Positions 11,687 to 22,570 of a stretch of 64,000 nt of DNA are shown here, piece after piece (position 1 is the first letter of the stretch; every line of letters starts with the position of its first letter). A program made the position numbers and the translations under genes. Origin of the DNA: Tipula vernalis (taxonomy: Eukaryota > Arthropoda > Insecta > Diptera > Tipulidae). The notes below the pieces were generated by a model. It worked only from the letters and a program-made list of their open reading frames with translations, was not told where the DNA came from and did no database searches. The stretch is taken from assembly GCA_958295665.1 (NCBI GenBank), contig OY282558.1:17049409-17113408 (forward strand), in the 5' to 3' direction.

Positions 11687-11939
11687 TGACGTGTATACAC
11701 GTCATTCTATAAGTTCGTGTGGGGACATGACGTGTATACACGTCAACATTTATAATACGTATAAAGTTATGACGGGTGTAGACGTCATGTAATGCGCTAG
11801 TTTAAATGGTTTATTAGTTTTGTGTGTCCCATGGGAAATCCAAAATATTATTTTACTGTCCCTTGAACAGAAATAAATATACGTTTTTTTGCGACACAAT
11901 TGTGTGGTTCACCAAATTGCATGACGTGTTTACCCGTCA
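11687..11939. repeat. Left subterminal palindrome array of piggyBac (four copies)
   Basis: The 18-bp palindrome TGACGTGTATACACGTCA is perfect at 11687-11704 and 11728-11745. Imperfect copies lie at 11770-11787 and 11922-11939. A partial copy is visible near 11988. Such arrays are candidate transposase binding sites; that role is inferred. Confidence 0.85.
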
Positions 11940-12107
11940 CATTTTTATGAAAATATCTTCATTAGAGAAAAAAGTGTCCGTGTGAATAGACGTGTGGAAT
12001 AAAAATATTTAGTTTTTTGTAAAGTGTTATTTGTGTTATAAAAGACGAGTGTTTCAATAAAATTTACCGTTTTTTGTACTGCTGTTGGGGATTTTCTAAT
12101 ACATAAG

Positions 12108-12166
12108 GTAATATTATGTTATTTATTGAAATGGAAATAAATCATAATTGTAATTATATTTTACAG
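12108..12166 (+). other. Possible short intron in the piggyBac 5' leader
   Basis: AAG|GTAATAT at 12108 and the pyrimidine-rich acceptor TATATTTTACAG ending at 12166 could define a 59-base intron just before the start codon at 12174. This is inferred from sequence only. Confidence 0.35.
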
Positions 12167-12173
12167 TAAAAGT

Positions 12174-13958
12174 ATGTCAGAAATTAATACCACCAATTTC
12201 TACAACAAAAGGAAGTCAAACACGGAGTCGGACAGTGATGCGTTTAGTGACATTGCTTCAAACTCAACAGATCCGTTTGAAGACGATGGGCTTTTTTCTA
12301 ATGATCCAGATTTTGAACCTGGTGAAATAAGTGTAGAATCAAGCAGCATAGAATCATGCAGCTTCGAGGAGGAAAGAGAAACAGCATCGGAACCCAGAGA
12401 TCATATTGAGGAAGATTGTGAACCAGAAAATGCCCAATATACTTCAATTGATAGCGATGATGGTGAATGGACTTCAGACACAGAAAGTATCCCAGATTTT
12501 ATATTTGATAATCAAAGAGCTGGAATACAAATGAGTCTTTCTCATAGTGCTTTACCAATTGAAATATTTTTTAAATTTTGGACACCAGAAATTTTGGAAA
12601 AATTTGTTATCTGCACCAATAATTATGGCAAAAGGCTCTGTGATTCGAAAGGTACCAAAACGAGGAACAGTCGGTTCAAAAAATTTAATGAAACGAACGT
12701 GGAAGAAATTAAAAAATTTTTTGGCCTCTGCCTACTCCAAGGACAAATAAAATTTCCTCGTGTTCGTCATCTGTTCAGCAAATCTGTATTGTATTATCAC
12801 CCTATTTTCCCTGCGACAATGTCTGGAAGACGTTTTGAACAAATTTTACGTTGCCTGAACTATGAAAGGTACGAAAACAAAGGGGATAAATTATCTAAGG
12901 TACAAGAACTTCTCGACGCATTAGTAAGCAATTGCTCTGAAATTTATTATCCAGGTGAATCATTATCATTAGATGAATCGCTGCTATTGTTTAAGGGACG
13001 TCTCTCTTTCCGACAGTACATTAAGGGGAAAAAAGCCAAATATGGCATAAAATTTTATGAATTGTGCACTCCAGATGGGTTCACATTAAACATAGAAGTA
13101 TACAAGGGCAAAATCGAAAACGACAAAGCTACCGGAAAAACCCAATCACTGGTTCTGCGACTGATGACACCTTATTTGAACAAGGGTCACCATTTATACA
13201 TGGACAACTATTATAATAGTACCAACTTGAGCCGGACGTTACTCAAATATAAAACCCACTCAACTGGGACTCTCCGCTCAAATAGAAAAGGAAATCCTAC
13301 AGCCGTTACGCTGAAGAAATTGAAAAAGGGCGAGTATAAATGGCAACGCAATAAAGGAGTTTATGTAAGCAAATGGAAAGATAACAGGGACGTGTTGTGT
13401 ATTACAACAGGATATAAACCTGAAATGAAATTGGTCAAAAATCGTTATGGAAAAGCAAAAATGAAGCCAGCTGAAATAGAAGCGTATAATTTAAATATGC
13501 CAGGTGTTGATAAATGCGATCAAATGACCAGTTATTACTCTAGCCCACGAAAAACAATAAGGTGGTACAAAAAAGTCATTTTTCATCTTCTCGATGTAGC
13601 AGTGTGGAACGCTTCCTATATTTATCAAAAGAATTCCAATAAGAAAATTTCTCAGCTCCAATTTCGAGAGCAAATAATAATTTCTTTGCTTGGGCTAAAA
13701 GATGCTACAAGCCCTGTCGTTCTCCAAGATAATTTACAAGGAAAAAACTTTGTACAACACTTTCAAGAAAAAATTCCTTCAGCTGCTGAGAATAAGCCAG
13801 CGAAAACAACGTTCTTGCGTTGTAGACAGTGCTACAAAGAAAAAGTTAGACGAGAAACCTCATATCGATGCAAAGTTTGTGTGGACAAACCTCCTCTATG
13901 TCCTGGGATATGTTTTGAAAAATGGCACACAACTGAAAGTGAAATTGAAGATCAATAA
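12174..13958 (+). CDS. piggyBac-family transposase, 594 residues, intact
   Basis: This enzyme would excise and reinsert the element at TTAA sites by DDD-type cleavage with hairpin intermediates, as known for piggyBac transposases. Residues 1-115 are acidic and Ser/Asp/Glu-rich. The DDE_Tnp_1_7 domain runs from about 125 to 490. The three expected catalytic aspartates are visible: D267 in SLSLDESLLLFKGR, D344 in HLYMDNYYNS and D446 in NMPGVDKCDQM, with the usual extra D449. The C-terminal cysteine-rich finger spans about 550-585 (C550, C553, C566, C569, C576, C580, H585). Length matches piggyBac transposase (about 590). The first ATG is chosen because it follows the leader and the acidic N-terminus is typical. 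No internal stops or missing catalytic residues were seen. A stop at 13956-13958 is followed by AATAAA. Confidence 0.95.
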   Translation: MSEINTTNFYNKRKSNTESDSDAFSDIASNSTDPFEDDGLFSNDPDFEPGEISVESSSIESCSFEEERETASEPRDHIEEDCEPENAQYTSIDSDDGEWTSDTESIPDFIFDNQRAGIQMSLSHSALPIEIFFKFWTPEILEKFVICTNNYGKRLCDSKGTKTRNSRFKKFNETNVEEIKKFFGLCLLQGQIKFPRVRHLFSKSVLYYHPIFPATMSGRRFEQILRCLNYERYENKGDKLSKVQELLDALVSNCSEIYYPGESLSLDESLLLFKGRLSFRQYIKGKKAKYGIKFYELCTPDGFTLNIEVYKGKIENDKATGKTQSLVLRLMTPYLNKGHHLYMDNYYNSTNLSRTLLKYKTHSTGTLRSNRKGNPTAVTLKKLKKGEYKWQRNKGVYVSKWKDNRDVLCITTGYKPEMKLVKNRYGKAKMKPAEIEAYNLNMPGVDKCDQMTSYYSSPRKTIRWYKKVIFHLLDVAVWNASYIYQKNSNKKISQLQFREQIIISLLGLKDATSPVVLQDNLQGKNFVQHFQEKIPSAAENKPAKTTFLRCRQCYKEKVRRETSYRCKVCVDKPPLCPGICFEKWHTTESEIEDQ

Positions 13959-14094
13959 TCACTATTAGGTTCATAAATTGAAATCTTTCATGTAGTTCCT
14001 ACAACTAAATAACTATTGTTTTTATTTTATAGAATAATTTTTGTAATATTTATTTTCAGGCTAAGAAAAAAGCTTTATTTTATTATTTTTTGTC

Positions 14095-14100
14095 AATAAA
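14095..14100 (+). promoter_or_regulatory. Polyadenylation signal AATAAA of piggyBac transposase
   Basis: A canonical AATAAA lies 137 bases after the transposase stop codon and inside the element. Confidence 0.55.
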
Positions 14101-14159
14101 GTATGTGATTGAATGAATTATTTACGAAAGTATTTTTTTTAACCATAACAAAACACTTT

Positions 14160-14251
14160 AGACGTGTATAGCCGTCATGACGTCAATAAACGTCATAGCG
14201 TTGAGCATCAACTATCCTACATTGTGGAAGCCATGACGAGAATACACGTCG
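14160..14251. repeat. Right subterminal palindrome array of piggyBac (three copies)
   Basis: Variants of TGACGTGTATACACGTCA lie at 14160-14177, 14178-14195 (directly abutting) and 14234-14251. They match the left array in motif but are more diverged. Their distance to the end differs from the left side, so the ends are asymmetric, as in known piggyBac elements. Confidence 0.8.
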
Positions 14252-14408
14252 AAACTGGTATCACTATTTTATGATTTAGTTGCGACAAACTATCCATTTC
14301 ATTCAATTTCCTATTCTCAGAGTTTCCGTATCTGTAAAAACATCGAATATATTACACATGACGTTTTATGAAGTTGCACAATGTAAGTTGCGTCCGCGAA
14401 AGGGTTAA

Positions 14409-17400
14409 TATTATACAAGCATTTCCATAATGTTAGCCATGATTGTCCAAATAGTGATTAAGGCTGTTGGGAGTATTGTTATTAATGTTGAATTTATATA
14501 GATATTGCATAATTGTAGTATCGGATTCTTCTGATGTATGAGATGGTAAAGTATTTGTTGAAAGACTGTGATTTATATGTGACTGTATGAATTAAACCAA
14601 ACGTAAGAGTGCAATATTTCTTCGCTGCTTTACCAGACTACTATCTAAGCGCCTAAGCCAACTCAATCGTTGTTAAGTTTTTGCCAGTAATTAACAAATT
14701 ATTTTTGTAACGAAATTGAGATTACTGTGACAAGTTTTGCGCAATAACATTAATTTTATATCACAAAATCTCATTAAGCACAAAATACTAAAGAAAAACA
14801 TTCGTTACCAAATAGCATTAAGAATTTAAAAAAATAGTAATCGTAAACCGCACACCCGACAAAAATAAACCCACATCATACATTTTTCAGATCAAATCAT
14901 TCATTTTGTTTCCTTTGGCACAACAAAAAATAAAATCAAGATATACTTATATAATAAATTAATTAACTAATTAAATCTTATAATCCATCAAAATACAAAA
15001 AAAAGCGAACAATATACAGAAACAAGGCCTAAATCAAAAAACTTGGTAAAAATGTAGGTACGCCTCCGCGCGCGCACACTGTAAATTAAATGGTAAAAAA
15101 AAAAAAATCTTTTTATTTTTTTAATCACCTGGAGATTTTAAATTTTTCAAGACGAACGAACGAACAAAAAATGATATCTAATTTAATTAATTTAATTAAA
15201 ATATTTTTATTGTATTTATAATACTTATACACTAACGACGTTATTATTATAAAAACAAAAATAATTCATTGATTTTTTTGGTTTTCGGAATTGATATTGA
15301 AGAGACTTAAAGAAATAAAAATAAAATAATTCCACCTTCTACACACAAAAAAAGAAAACAATCGGAACACAAAGGTCTCCTGTTGGGTTTGTTTGTCTTT
15401 ATTGAGTATTGTTTTTCGGTTATAAGAATATAAAAATGACAGTGGTTGTTCCATTTTATGATGCGTCTCTGCGCGTACACATTTTTACAAAGATATTTTT
15501 ATTTAATATTTGACATATTTTGTAAGTGATCGTACGATAAACTTATTGAATTTTATCCAAGATTTTTGTTTTTGATAATATTATGTGGGTTGAAGGTAAA
15601 ATTATAACGCTTAGATGAATATGAACAAAGGTTGTGTTACGTGCGCAGGTGATACGTGTGTATGTTGATACCCTTAGTTGAAAATACAACAAATCAGACT
15701 AAATGTCACAAAATCCATTGAAATGATAATGTTAAATGTGCGTAGTTCAAATAAGAGCTTAGCTTGTCGAAATTCCTTTAATAGAAAAATATTTGTATGC
15801 TTCATGGAATGGAATCATTAATGGGCGTTATCCATTAATAAGCGCCACTAAGTACTAACCGCCCGTAGTAATTAAAAATCGATTTAATTTAAAATGTTTT
15901 CACTTCCATTTATATAGAATCGCAAAATTTCAAAAAAGGCGAAAAGTTTAAAGGTTACATTAAAACACAAATGTAAATTATTGTGCTATAGCCAAATAAT
16001 TTGCGAAGGTTACTTAACAAACGAGCATAAATGTAACATGAATATGCACATATAGAGGATACATGAAAATTAAAATTCCGGGGAGTTTAAAAAAAAAAAA
16101 TGCTAAATACCGTATAATTCAATTTATATACTTCATCACTCATTTTCAAAAAAAAATTTGAATGTTTTACATGTTTTGAAAGTTAAAAAAAAAATTATTT
16201 TGGAAATCATTTTACAAAATGATAATTAAAATCCCATTTCAACCGAAAACCCCGAATTTTATATAACATTTTCAACTCTTATATAATCAATCAAAAAATC
16301 CAACAGATAAATTTGCATATAAGTAGATTTATGTTTTGAAAAGATCAGTCCTTGGGAATTTAACTAACAATAAGTCATTAATTACTAACCTAGAATATTA
16401 TATATTTACGAATCTATAAAATGAATAAATACGTACACACACACACACACCCATCTCATTATTATCAGGAAGTTCTACATATTCACGTTCGTCTATCTCT
16501 CTAGCTCACTAATTAAATTCATTTCGATTGTATTCGTCCAAAAAAAAAAAAATTCTAAAATTACAAATCACCATAAATTTAGATTTTATGTAAATTACTT
16601 GTATTTTCAGTCCGTAATTGAAATACAAAAACAAAACAAAAAAAAACGTTGAAACGTCCCACCTTAACACTTCTTATTCGTCGTTCGTTGCTATTTGTTA
16701 GAGATTTCAAACATTTGATTGTCTTATTATCTCGATTGTTTGATTTAATTTTTTGGTTTTGTTCTTTCATTTTACGGTCATGCGGTTCCTAAAGATAAAT
16801 TTTATTTATAAACGATACAACACACAGTTGGACCTCACGCCATGGGACGAAATAATTATTATACCGAAAATTATTTTATTATTGAGAAGTCTAAAAGAAA
16901 GTTAGAAACCAATATTAAAATATTTTTATTGGATTTACAGAAAGGCGCCTGTTGCTGAGGGTATATCCAAATGTCTGTGTGTATATTGTATTGTGATAAT
17001 TTCTATTGAATAATGATAAGCTTCGGTTTTTGGAAATCATGTTTTTCTATTCGTACAAGAATCAGAATTTTACTAACAAATTTTGAAGAATTTAATTGTT
17101 GTTAGATTTGAATAAAGTAACTGTCGGCTCGAACGAGTGGTAGAGCTGTACGGTATTATCAGAAAATGGTTAAGTGGCCGTCCAGTCCGTATATCTAGTT
17201 ATATCGCAGGTCCTTTTCAGCCTCAAAATTAACTATCCATATGAACAAAACATAGCACTACTTTTGATTTGCTTTACGAACCTATATGGGAGGTTACCTG
17301 GAACTGGTGCTCTCCTCAATACCAATTAAACCGAATATTTAATCACAATCAGATTTAACAACAATATAAGGAAGTTCATCTAAAGCAGATTTAATAATGT

Positions 17401-17497
17401 TTCATCCGTTCAATTTGAAAAAAACCTAAAATGAATTATTATATTACGCCGTAATCCCTTATTAAATAATTATGGTCTATCCGACTACTCGAACGAC
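14409..17497. other. No gene recognised; simple repeats
   Basis: Highly A+T-rich sequence with poly(A)/poly(T) runs and a (CA)n microsatellite at about 16435-16451. Short open frames at 15266-15454 and 16579-16770 (minus) are low-complexity. From about 17120 to 17497 the sequence is less A+T-rich and may be part of an unidentified repeat. Confidence 0.6.
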
Positions 17498-17592
17498 ACT
17501 TCTCCCACAAATACAGATCAACAAACCAACCATTTACATTTTACAAAGATTTTCCGTTATTTTGAGCAAGGTCCTTAAAAGATGTCACGGGT
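17498..17592 (-). repeat. Dispersed repeat, inverted partner of 10721-10813
   Basis: Its reverse complement contains CAAAATAACGGAAAA and TTGGTTTGTTGATCTGTATT, like the upstream copy. The match begins near GTGACRTCT and fades after the TTTGTG block. Confidence 0.7.
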
Positions 17593-17739
17593 TATCTGAA
17601 CGCTGAAAAGTATAATACAAGAAAACCTGATTAGAACGGACATCGACGAGACCAAATAAGTTGTCGGTTGTAGTTAGGTGTCCCGGTCCGTTAAACTGAG
17701 GATTTGTGATTTTTTTTTATAAAAATTTTATTGGAATTC

Positions 17740-18500
17740 TGTTTCTTGTCCGATTTTGATGAAATTCAACATTTCCAATGGAAATGGGATTCTGAAATGC
17801 TTTTTAGACGAAGTTCAGGAATATGGCCAAGTAGGATGAAACTTATTGGTATTCATTAACCGATTACGATGATATTGAACATGTGCTTTGTAAATGGGAT
17901 TGTAAGATGACTTTTAAATGAAGTGCTGAAATATAGCTAATTAAGGCGAAACTTAGCTATTGCATAACGGATTTTTTACTAACTGGAGTCAAACGAAATT
18001 TGACATCCGAGATGGAAATGGGATTCTAAACTGATTTTTGGATGCAGTCTTCGAATATGACCAAGTATGCGGATGGAACTTCCCTATTTCTCAACCAATC
18101 ATGATTAATATTGACTTTTCATGTCATATATAGCTTCTATAATGCTTTCTGTTGATGTTTCTGTAAATCATAGCTGTTAGAAATTTTTCTCGCCAATATT
18201 TGGCTTTAAATTTAGGGTTATGTTTTCTGAGTAATTGCTTGGCCATTAGTTTGGCCATTTTAAAAAACAATTACTAACAGTAATGTAGAGTCTCGGAATT
18301 AAAAATATCAAATCATTTTAGACTCCCATTTCCATCACAAATGAATTTTTTTTTTCTAAAATCCGTTAAGAAATAGCCATGTTTCGTCCTAATTAGTGAA
18401 TTTCTAGGCTAAAGAATAGCTAAGTTCATTAATTTTTAGCCATGTTCTAGAACTTCATCTAAAAACCATTTTGGAATTCCAAAATCCAATAGGGTATAGC
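17740..18500. repeat. Degenerate ~120-bp tandem units followed by inverted copies
   Basis: Three consecutive plus-oriented units (about 17750-18110) share the order GAAATGGGATTCTGAAATG, a TTTTTAGACGAAGTTC-type block, ATATGGCCAAGTA, GATGAAACTTA and AACCGATTA. At 18300-18500 the same blocks appear reversed: CCATTTCCATCAC, AAATCCGTTAAGAAATAGCC, GTTTCGTCCTAATTAG and GAACTTCATCTAAAAACC. Units differ considerably, so the array is old. No coding potential. It may be an ancient fold-back element or satellite. Confidence 0.65.
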
Positions 18501-18536
18501 CAAGTTCCTTCCTCATTGGTTATACTTATAATTTGC

Positions 18537-18641
18537 TAAAGGTTCAACTTGAAATGTAAAAAGTTCAATTTGGGATATAAAAGGTTCAATTTGTAGTGTA
18601 AAATGATCAAAATGAAGTGTAAAAGGTTCAATTTGAAGTGT
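18537..18641 (+). repeat. 21-bp minisatellite, five units
   Basis: Five units of AAAAGGTTCAATTTGAAGTGT-like sequence follow each other with an exact 21-base period and a few substitutions. It lies immediately next to the degenerate 120-bp repeats. Confidence 0.85.
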
Positions 18642-21600
18642 TAAACCTGTATCGCAAAAATTTCTGCCCGTGGCCGCTTTAATAAAGTGGCTGCTTAACT
18701 AAGGAAGGTTTTCATTGAGAAACTTCAGTTTTGCATGGAACTTAACAGTTTGTCCGTTGAAGTGCGATGTCCACTAAAGTGAGTGTTATTTGAAATGAGG
18801 TTAGGTTTCACTACATAGATAGAGCCGAATCGGAAAATTCTTCGAAAAAAATTTTTTTTTGTGATTTGGTTGGTGAAGCAATGATTCAGATCAGATTAAA
18901 CAATAAATTAGGTAAATATTATCTGAAGAACTTCGCAATATAATTTAACAATTAGTTGTATTCCTTTTTTTCAAATTCAAATTTTCAAATTCAAATTCAA
19001 TTCAACAATCAAACAAAAAAAATTGCAACAACAATCGTACTTCAAAGACCAAAAATTAGTACCAACAAAAAATTAGTGGTTATAGGGTAACCAACTGCCC
19101 TGCTTTAAACCGGTCCTGCCGGTTTTCACAGCAATAAGTCGGTCACCGTGGTGAGACAGCTGACCGGCAGAACCAATGGCCGGTTTTAAATGAAATTCAA
19201 TTAAATCATCATTTTAAATGTATCGAAGAAAATTCGATTTATTGTTTTGTACTCGAAATTTGTAAAATCGAAATTTTTCGAAGTGGTCGATTAAAAATTT
19301 CGTTATAGTACTAAGATTTATTACCAGAGCCGGTTGGTACATGAATGCAGTTCAACAAAGCGCGAAGTAAAAATATTTTTATTTAATTTCGCCAACAACG
19401 TCAAGAGAAAGCTGAATAACCGCTAAATTAACTAAGTTTTTTAAAGATCAATGATTAATTGCAATATTGTCACAGGGTCTATAAAACATCAAAATCATCA
19501 AAAATTTTGAATTAATTGTAACATCATACGTGTAACATTAATCTCGAAAATATCGAATAATCTCACCAAGCAACCCGATTCGCCCGTTAAAATTCACAAT
19601 ATCCGGAAAATTATTTCAATAAACTCGGTCTCAAATATTCTCAAAAAATGTTACCATAATGTTAATAAATATCTTTCAAACATAACTTAACATTAAATAA
19701 CTCGATGATGAGCAGATCATTAATTCTGTAACAAGAAGCAACTCCATCGCTTGCATATTTCGAGAAACATCGGAAACAAAAATAACCTGGAAAAATTCGA
19801 ATAATGTGAGAATGTAGAAAAATATCGATAATCATAGAAAGTTTCGAATTTCCCGAAAAAATAAAATAACCACAAGATCCTGGGATAATCTTAAGAGTTA
19901 AGAAATCACTAGACATCACATGAGTAAAGGTCGATTTATATTATCCGTTCCTTACAGTTTTTTTGCACAATATTTGTCTGTGTCGATTAGAATTCTAGAA
20001 TAATCTTAAAAAATCAATGAATCAATGAATTAATAACTGGAGGATGTCATATAATCTAGAAAATATCGAATTACTTTGATGCCAAAACACTTAACGCTAC
20101 CCAACCCCCGAAATCTAGATTTGTTTGAATTAATCTGAAAATCTCGGATTCCAAGATTCTCACCTAATCCAACAATGTAGGGAAGAAGGTGGGAGGCTAA
20201 CTATAAAAATTTAATTATGTGCAACGATCAAATTGATGACGCCTCCAGAATAATAATTTCGCGACGTCGCGTTGGGAAGCAAACCAAAAAAAGATTTTTG
20301 ATAAAAAAAACTGAAATAAAATTTTTAATTTTTATTTATTCGAATACTAACCGAGTATTGGCCTCGAAAAACCCCTTAACAATTTCCAAAATCCTGATGT
20401 ACCTGTAAGTCGATATAGCATGACGCATTTTAACGTCAAATTTCGAGGAACCGTGTTTCTCATGACTGTCTATATCTGTGTCCTCTCTAAATGGAACTGA
20501 AATTTCATATTAAAGCTTTTTTCTTAAATTAAGAGGTCCTAGTAAATATTAATGAATTTCGGCCAACCGGAAGTGGCGGTTTGGCCGGGCGACAGAATTT
20601 ATAGAACTACCATAAGAACAAAATGTTCAAGATGTTCAGAAACAAAACAGAAAATGAAAAATTCAAAAAAATTTACTTGATAAGTTTCTCAAAATTCTGC
20701 GTTTATAAAAGAAAGTTGGAAGTTGGCTTACTTCAATTGTTTTATCTGATGATTATTTTTTTTTACTTCTGGCCGGTCGCTCGATTTTAGAAATTTGGCA
20801 ACCAACTGATTCAACAAATTTTAACCAAATTTTAAGTTTTAATATCTGCCACAAGAGCTAGATCCGCCACTGAGATTTGCCTGAAACTTGCTACGAAATT
20901 CTATTCCACAAACAATTATAAATAATTAATTTTTTAATGGATAATGCACAAATATTTGTGGATTTAGCGACGGGTCCAACCTAAACCTAATTAATTTGGT
21001 GAGTAAAAATCTCATTTATATTTGTAAACCAATCTAACCATATTTTGTTAATAAATTTATATATTGAAATATTTTATGCTGTATACATTTTATATAGTGT
21101 AACGGTTGGTTAACTAATTTTTCGCCGCACACAATTATCTATAAATTAACACTTCAATTTAATTAAAAATTGACGACAATAGAGTTTTGTGCGAACGCCA
21201 TCGATATACCGGCAAACCAAATTTTTTAATTCAATTTTTAGTGATTTGGTTACAACATTGTACTGTTTTATTCCTAAAATTAAATATAAAATACAAATAA
21301 TTTTTTTTTTTTTTGGAACATTTTAATTAAATTAATTAATCCGGATTTTCACACAAACATCAATATACAATCGTATAGTATAGCATCAAAAACAATCAAA
21401 AAAAAAACTTAATTAAATTGTTTTTTTTTGTCTGTACATTTATATTTTTATTTTTATTTTTTAATTAAAACCGAATTTTAAAACACAAATCACAAATGTG
21501 TTAAGTGAATAAATACAGTAAAAAAAAAAAAAAATTCGAAATCATTCAATTTATTATTGATTTGGATTGACCTAACCGATTTATCTCTTGTGTACAATAA

Positions 21601-22119
21601 TCAGACGACATATTTTTTGTATATCAAATACAGGGAATTTTTGGGTATGGCCTCCACATTCCAAGCCCAAAAAATTATTGTATCAATCAAATATACGAAT
21701 ATACTTGATTTTATGGCCAAACACATTAGATACACAAAAATCATTTCTTATCAGAACTAAGTACCCAAAATATTTTCAAGTACCGACATTTTATATGATT
21801 ATAATTTCTATGTTATCTGTTAGTTATGTTTTTAGGCATAAAATAGTAGTATGTGTAGATCTCAAGATATGTACATGTGATTGACATAAAGAGTTTGGAT
21901 TGTAATGGGGGGTGTTGAATTGAAATGTGCATTTATCTTTTATGTTATGTATATATAGTTCTTAGTAAATTGTGTGATGTAATAATAAAACTACTTTGTC
22001 ACGTATATAAAAATTATTTTTTTGGTCCAAAACTTAAATTTTATAATATTATTCAGTTGGGAGAAGAATGTTTGTGTGCACATATAATAGTTTTCGAATA
22101 AGATTTATATAAAAAGTAC
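18642..22119. other. No gene recognised; one hairpin-rich segment
   Basis: A+T-rich sequence. Around 18660-18790, CCGCTTTAATAAAGTGGC and nearby GTTAAGTGG-like words resemble the ends of non-autonomous DNA transposons, but no boundaries were found. At about 19100-19190, CCGGT/ACCGG-rich inverted words can fold. Open frames at 19662-19919 (minus), 20217-20408, 21557-21760 and 21588-21884 lack family motifs. Confidence 0.55.
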
Positions 22120-22570
22120 TTATTATTATTATTATTATTATTGGGGGGGCCATGCGGGCGATCAGCCACTTCGCACTGCGACCTAAAAGATCTATTGTGC
22201 TGGCCCCTGCTTAATTATCCGTCCAGTCAATATTCAGGTTCTTAATGAACCTGACGATACTGCCTCCCGGTACGTGATACATACTATCTGGGCATATTGC
22301 TCTCCCTCCTAGATGTTTACTACAGCATGTAGTTCTGCTAGAAAGACGGTAGCATTGGAGCTCAAGGACCTCGAGAGGGTTGTGCCACTCCCGTATATTC
22401 CTACTCCTGCCCCGTATTCCGTTTGATTTTACTCTTACGAGTTGCTGGGAATTGCAAATCACCTGTAGGTCACCCAGCTTTACTACAGGAAGGCTAAAAA
22501 TAAAACTGGAGGGTGCCTGGTATCCAGAGTCCGCATATTTTGGGCTGATTAACCTATCAGCCATTCATCT
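22120..22570 (-). mobile_element. 3' end of an I-like LINE with TTA-repeat tail (minus strand)
   Basis: A TTA microsatellite at 22120-22142 adjoins a G-run and a G+C-richer unit. On the minus strand this unit reads CAGCACAATAGATCTTTTAG just before the tail. A near-identical segment occurs at 40338-40380, where it ends in poly(A). This suggests a shared LINE 3' terminus. The minus-strand open frame at 22211-22564 (117 codons) has no recognised domain and may be untranslated sequence. The upstream limit is uncertain and could reach 22910. Confidence 0.5.

Larger units (their letters stand above)
11672..14404 (+). mobile_element. Complete piggyBac-superfamily transposon (first copy)
   Basis: The element is 2,733 bp long. 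It is flanked on both sides by TTAA (11668-11671 and 14405-14408), the hallmark target duplication of piggyBac elements. It has perfect 13-bp terminal inverted repeats, CCCTTTCGCGGAC, at 11672-11684 and 14392-14404. It contains an intact transposase gene, subterminal palindromic repeats at both ends, a probable 5' UTR intron and an AATAAA signal. Everything needed for autonomous mobility appears present, so it looks like a recent insertion compared with the degraded elements around it. Confidence 0.95.
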
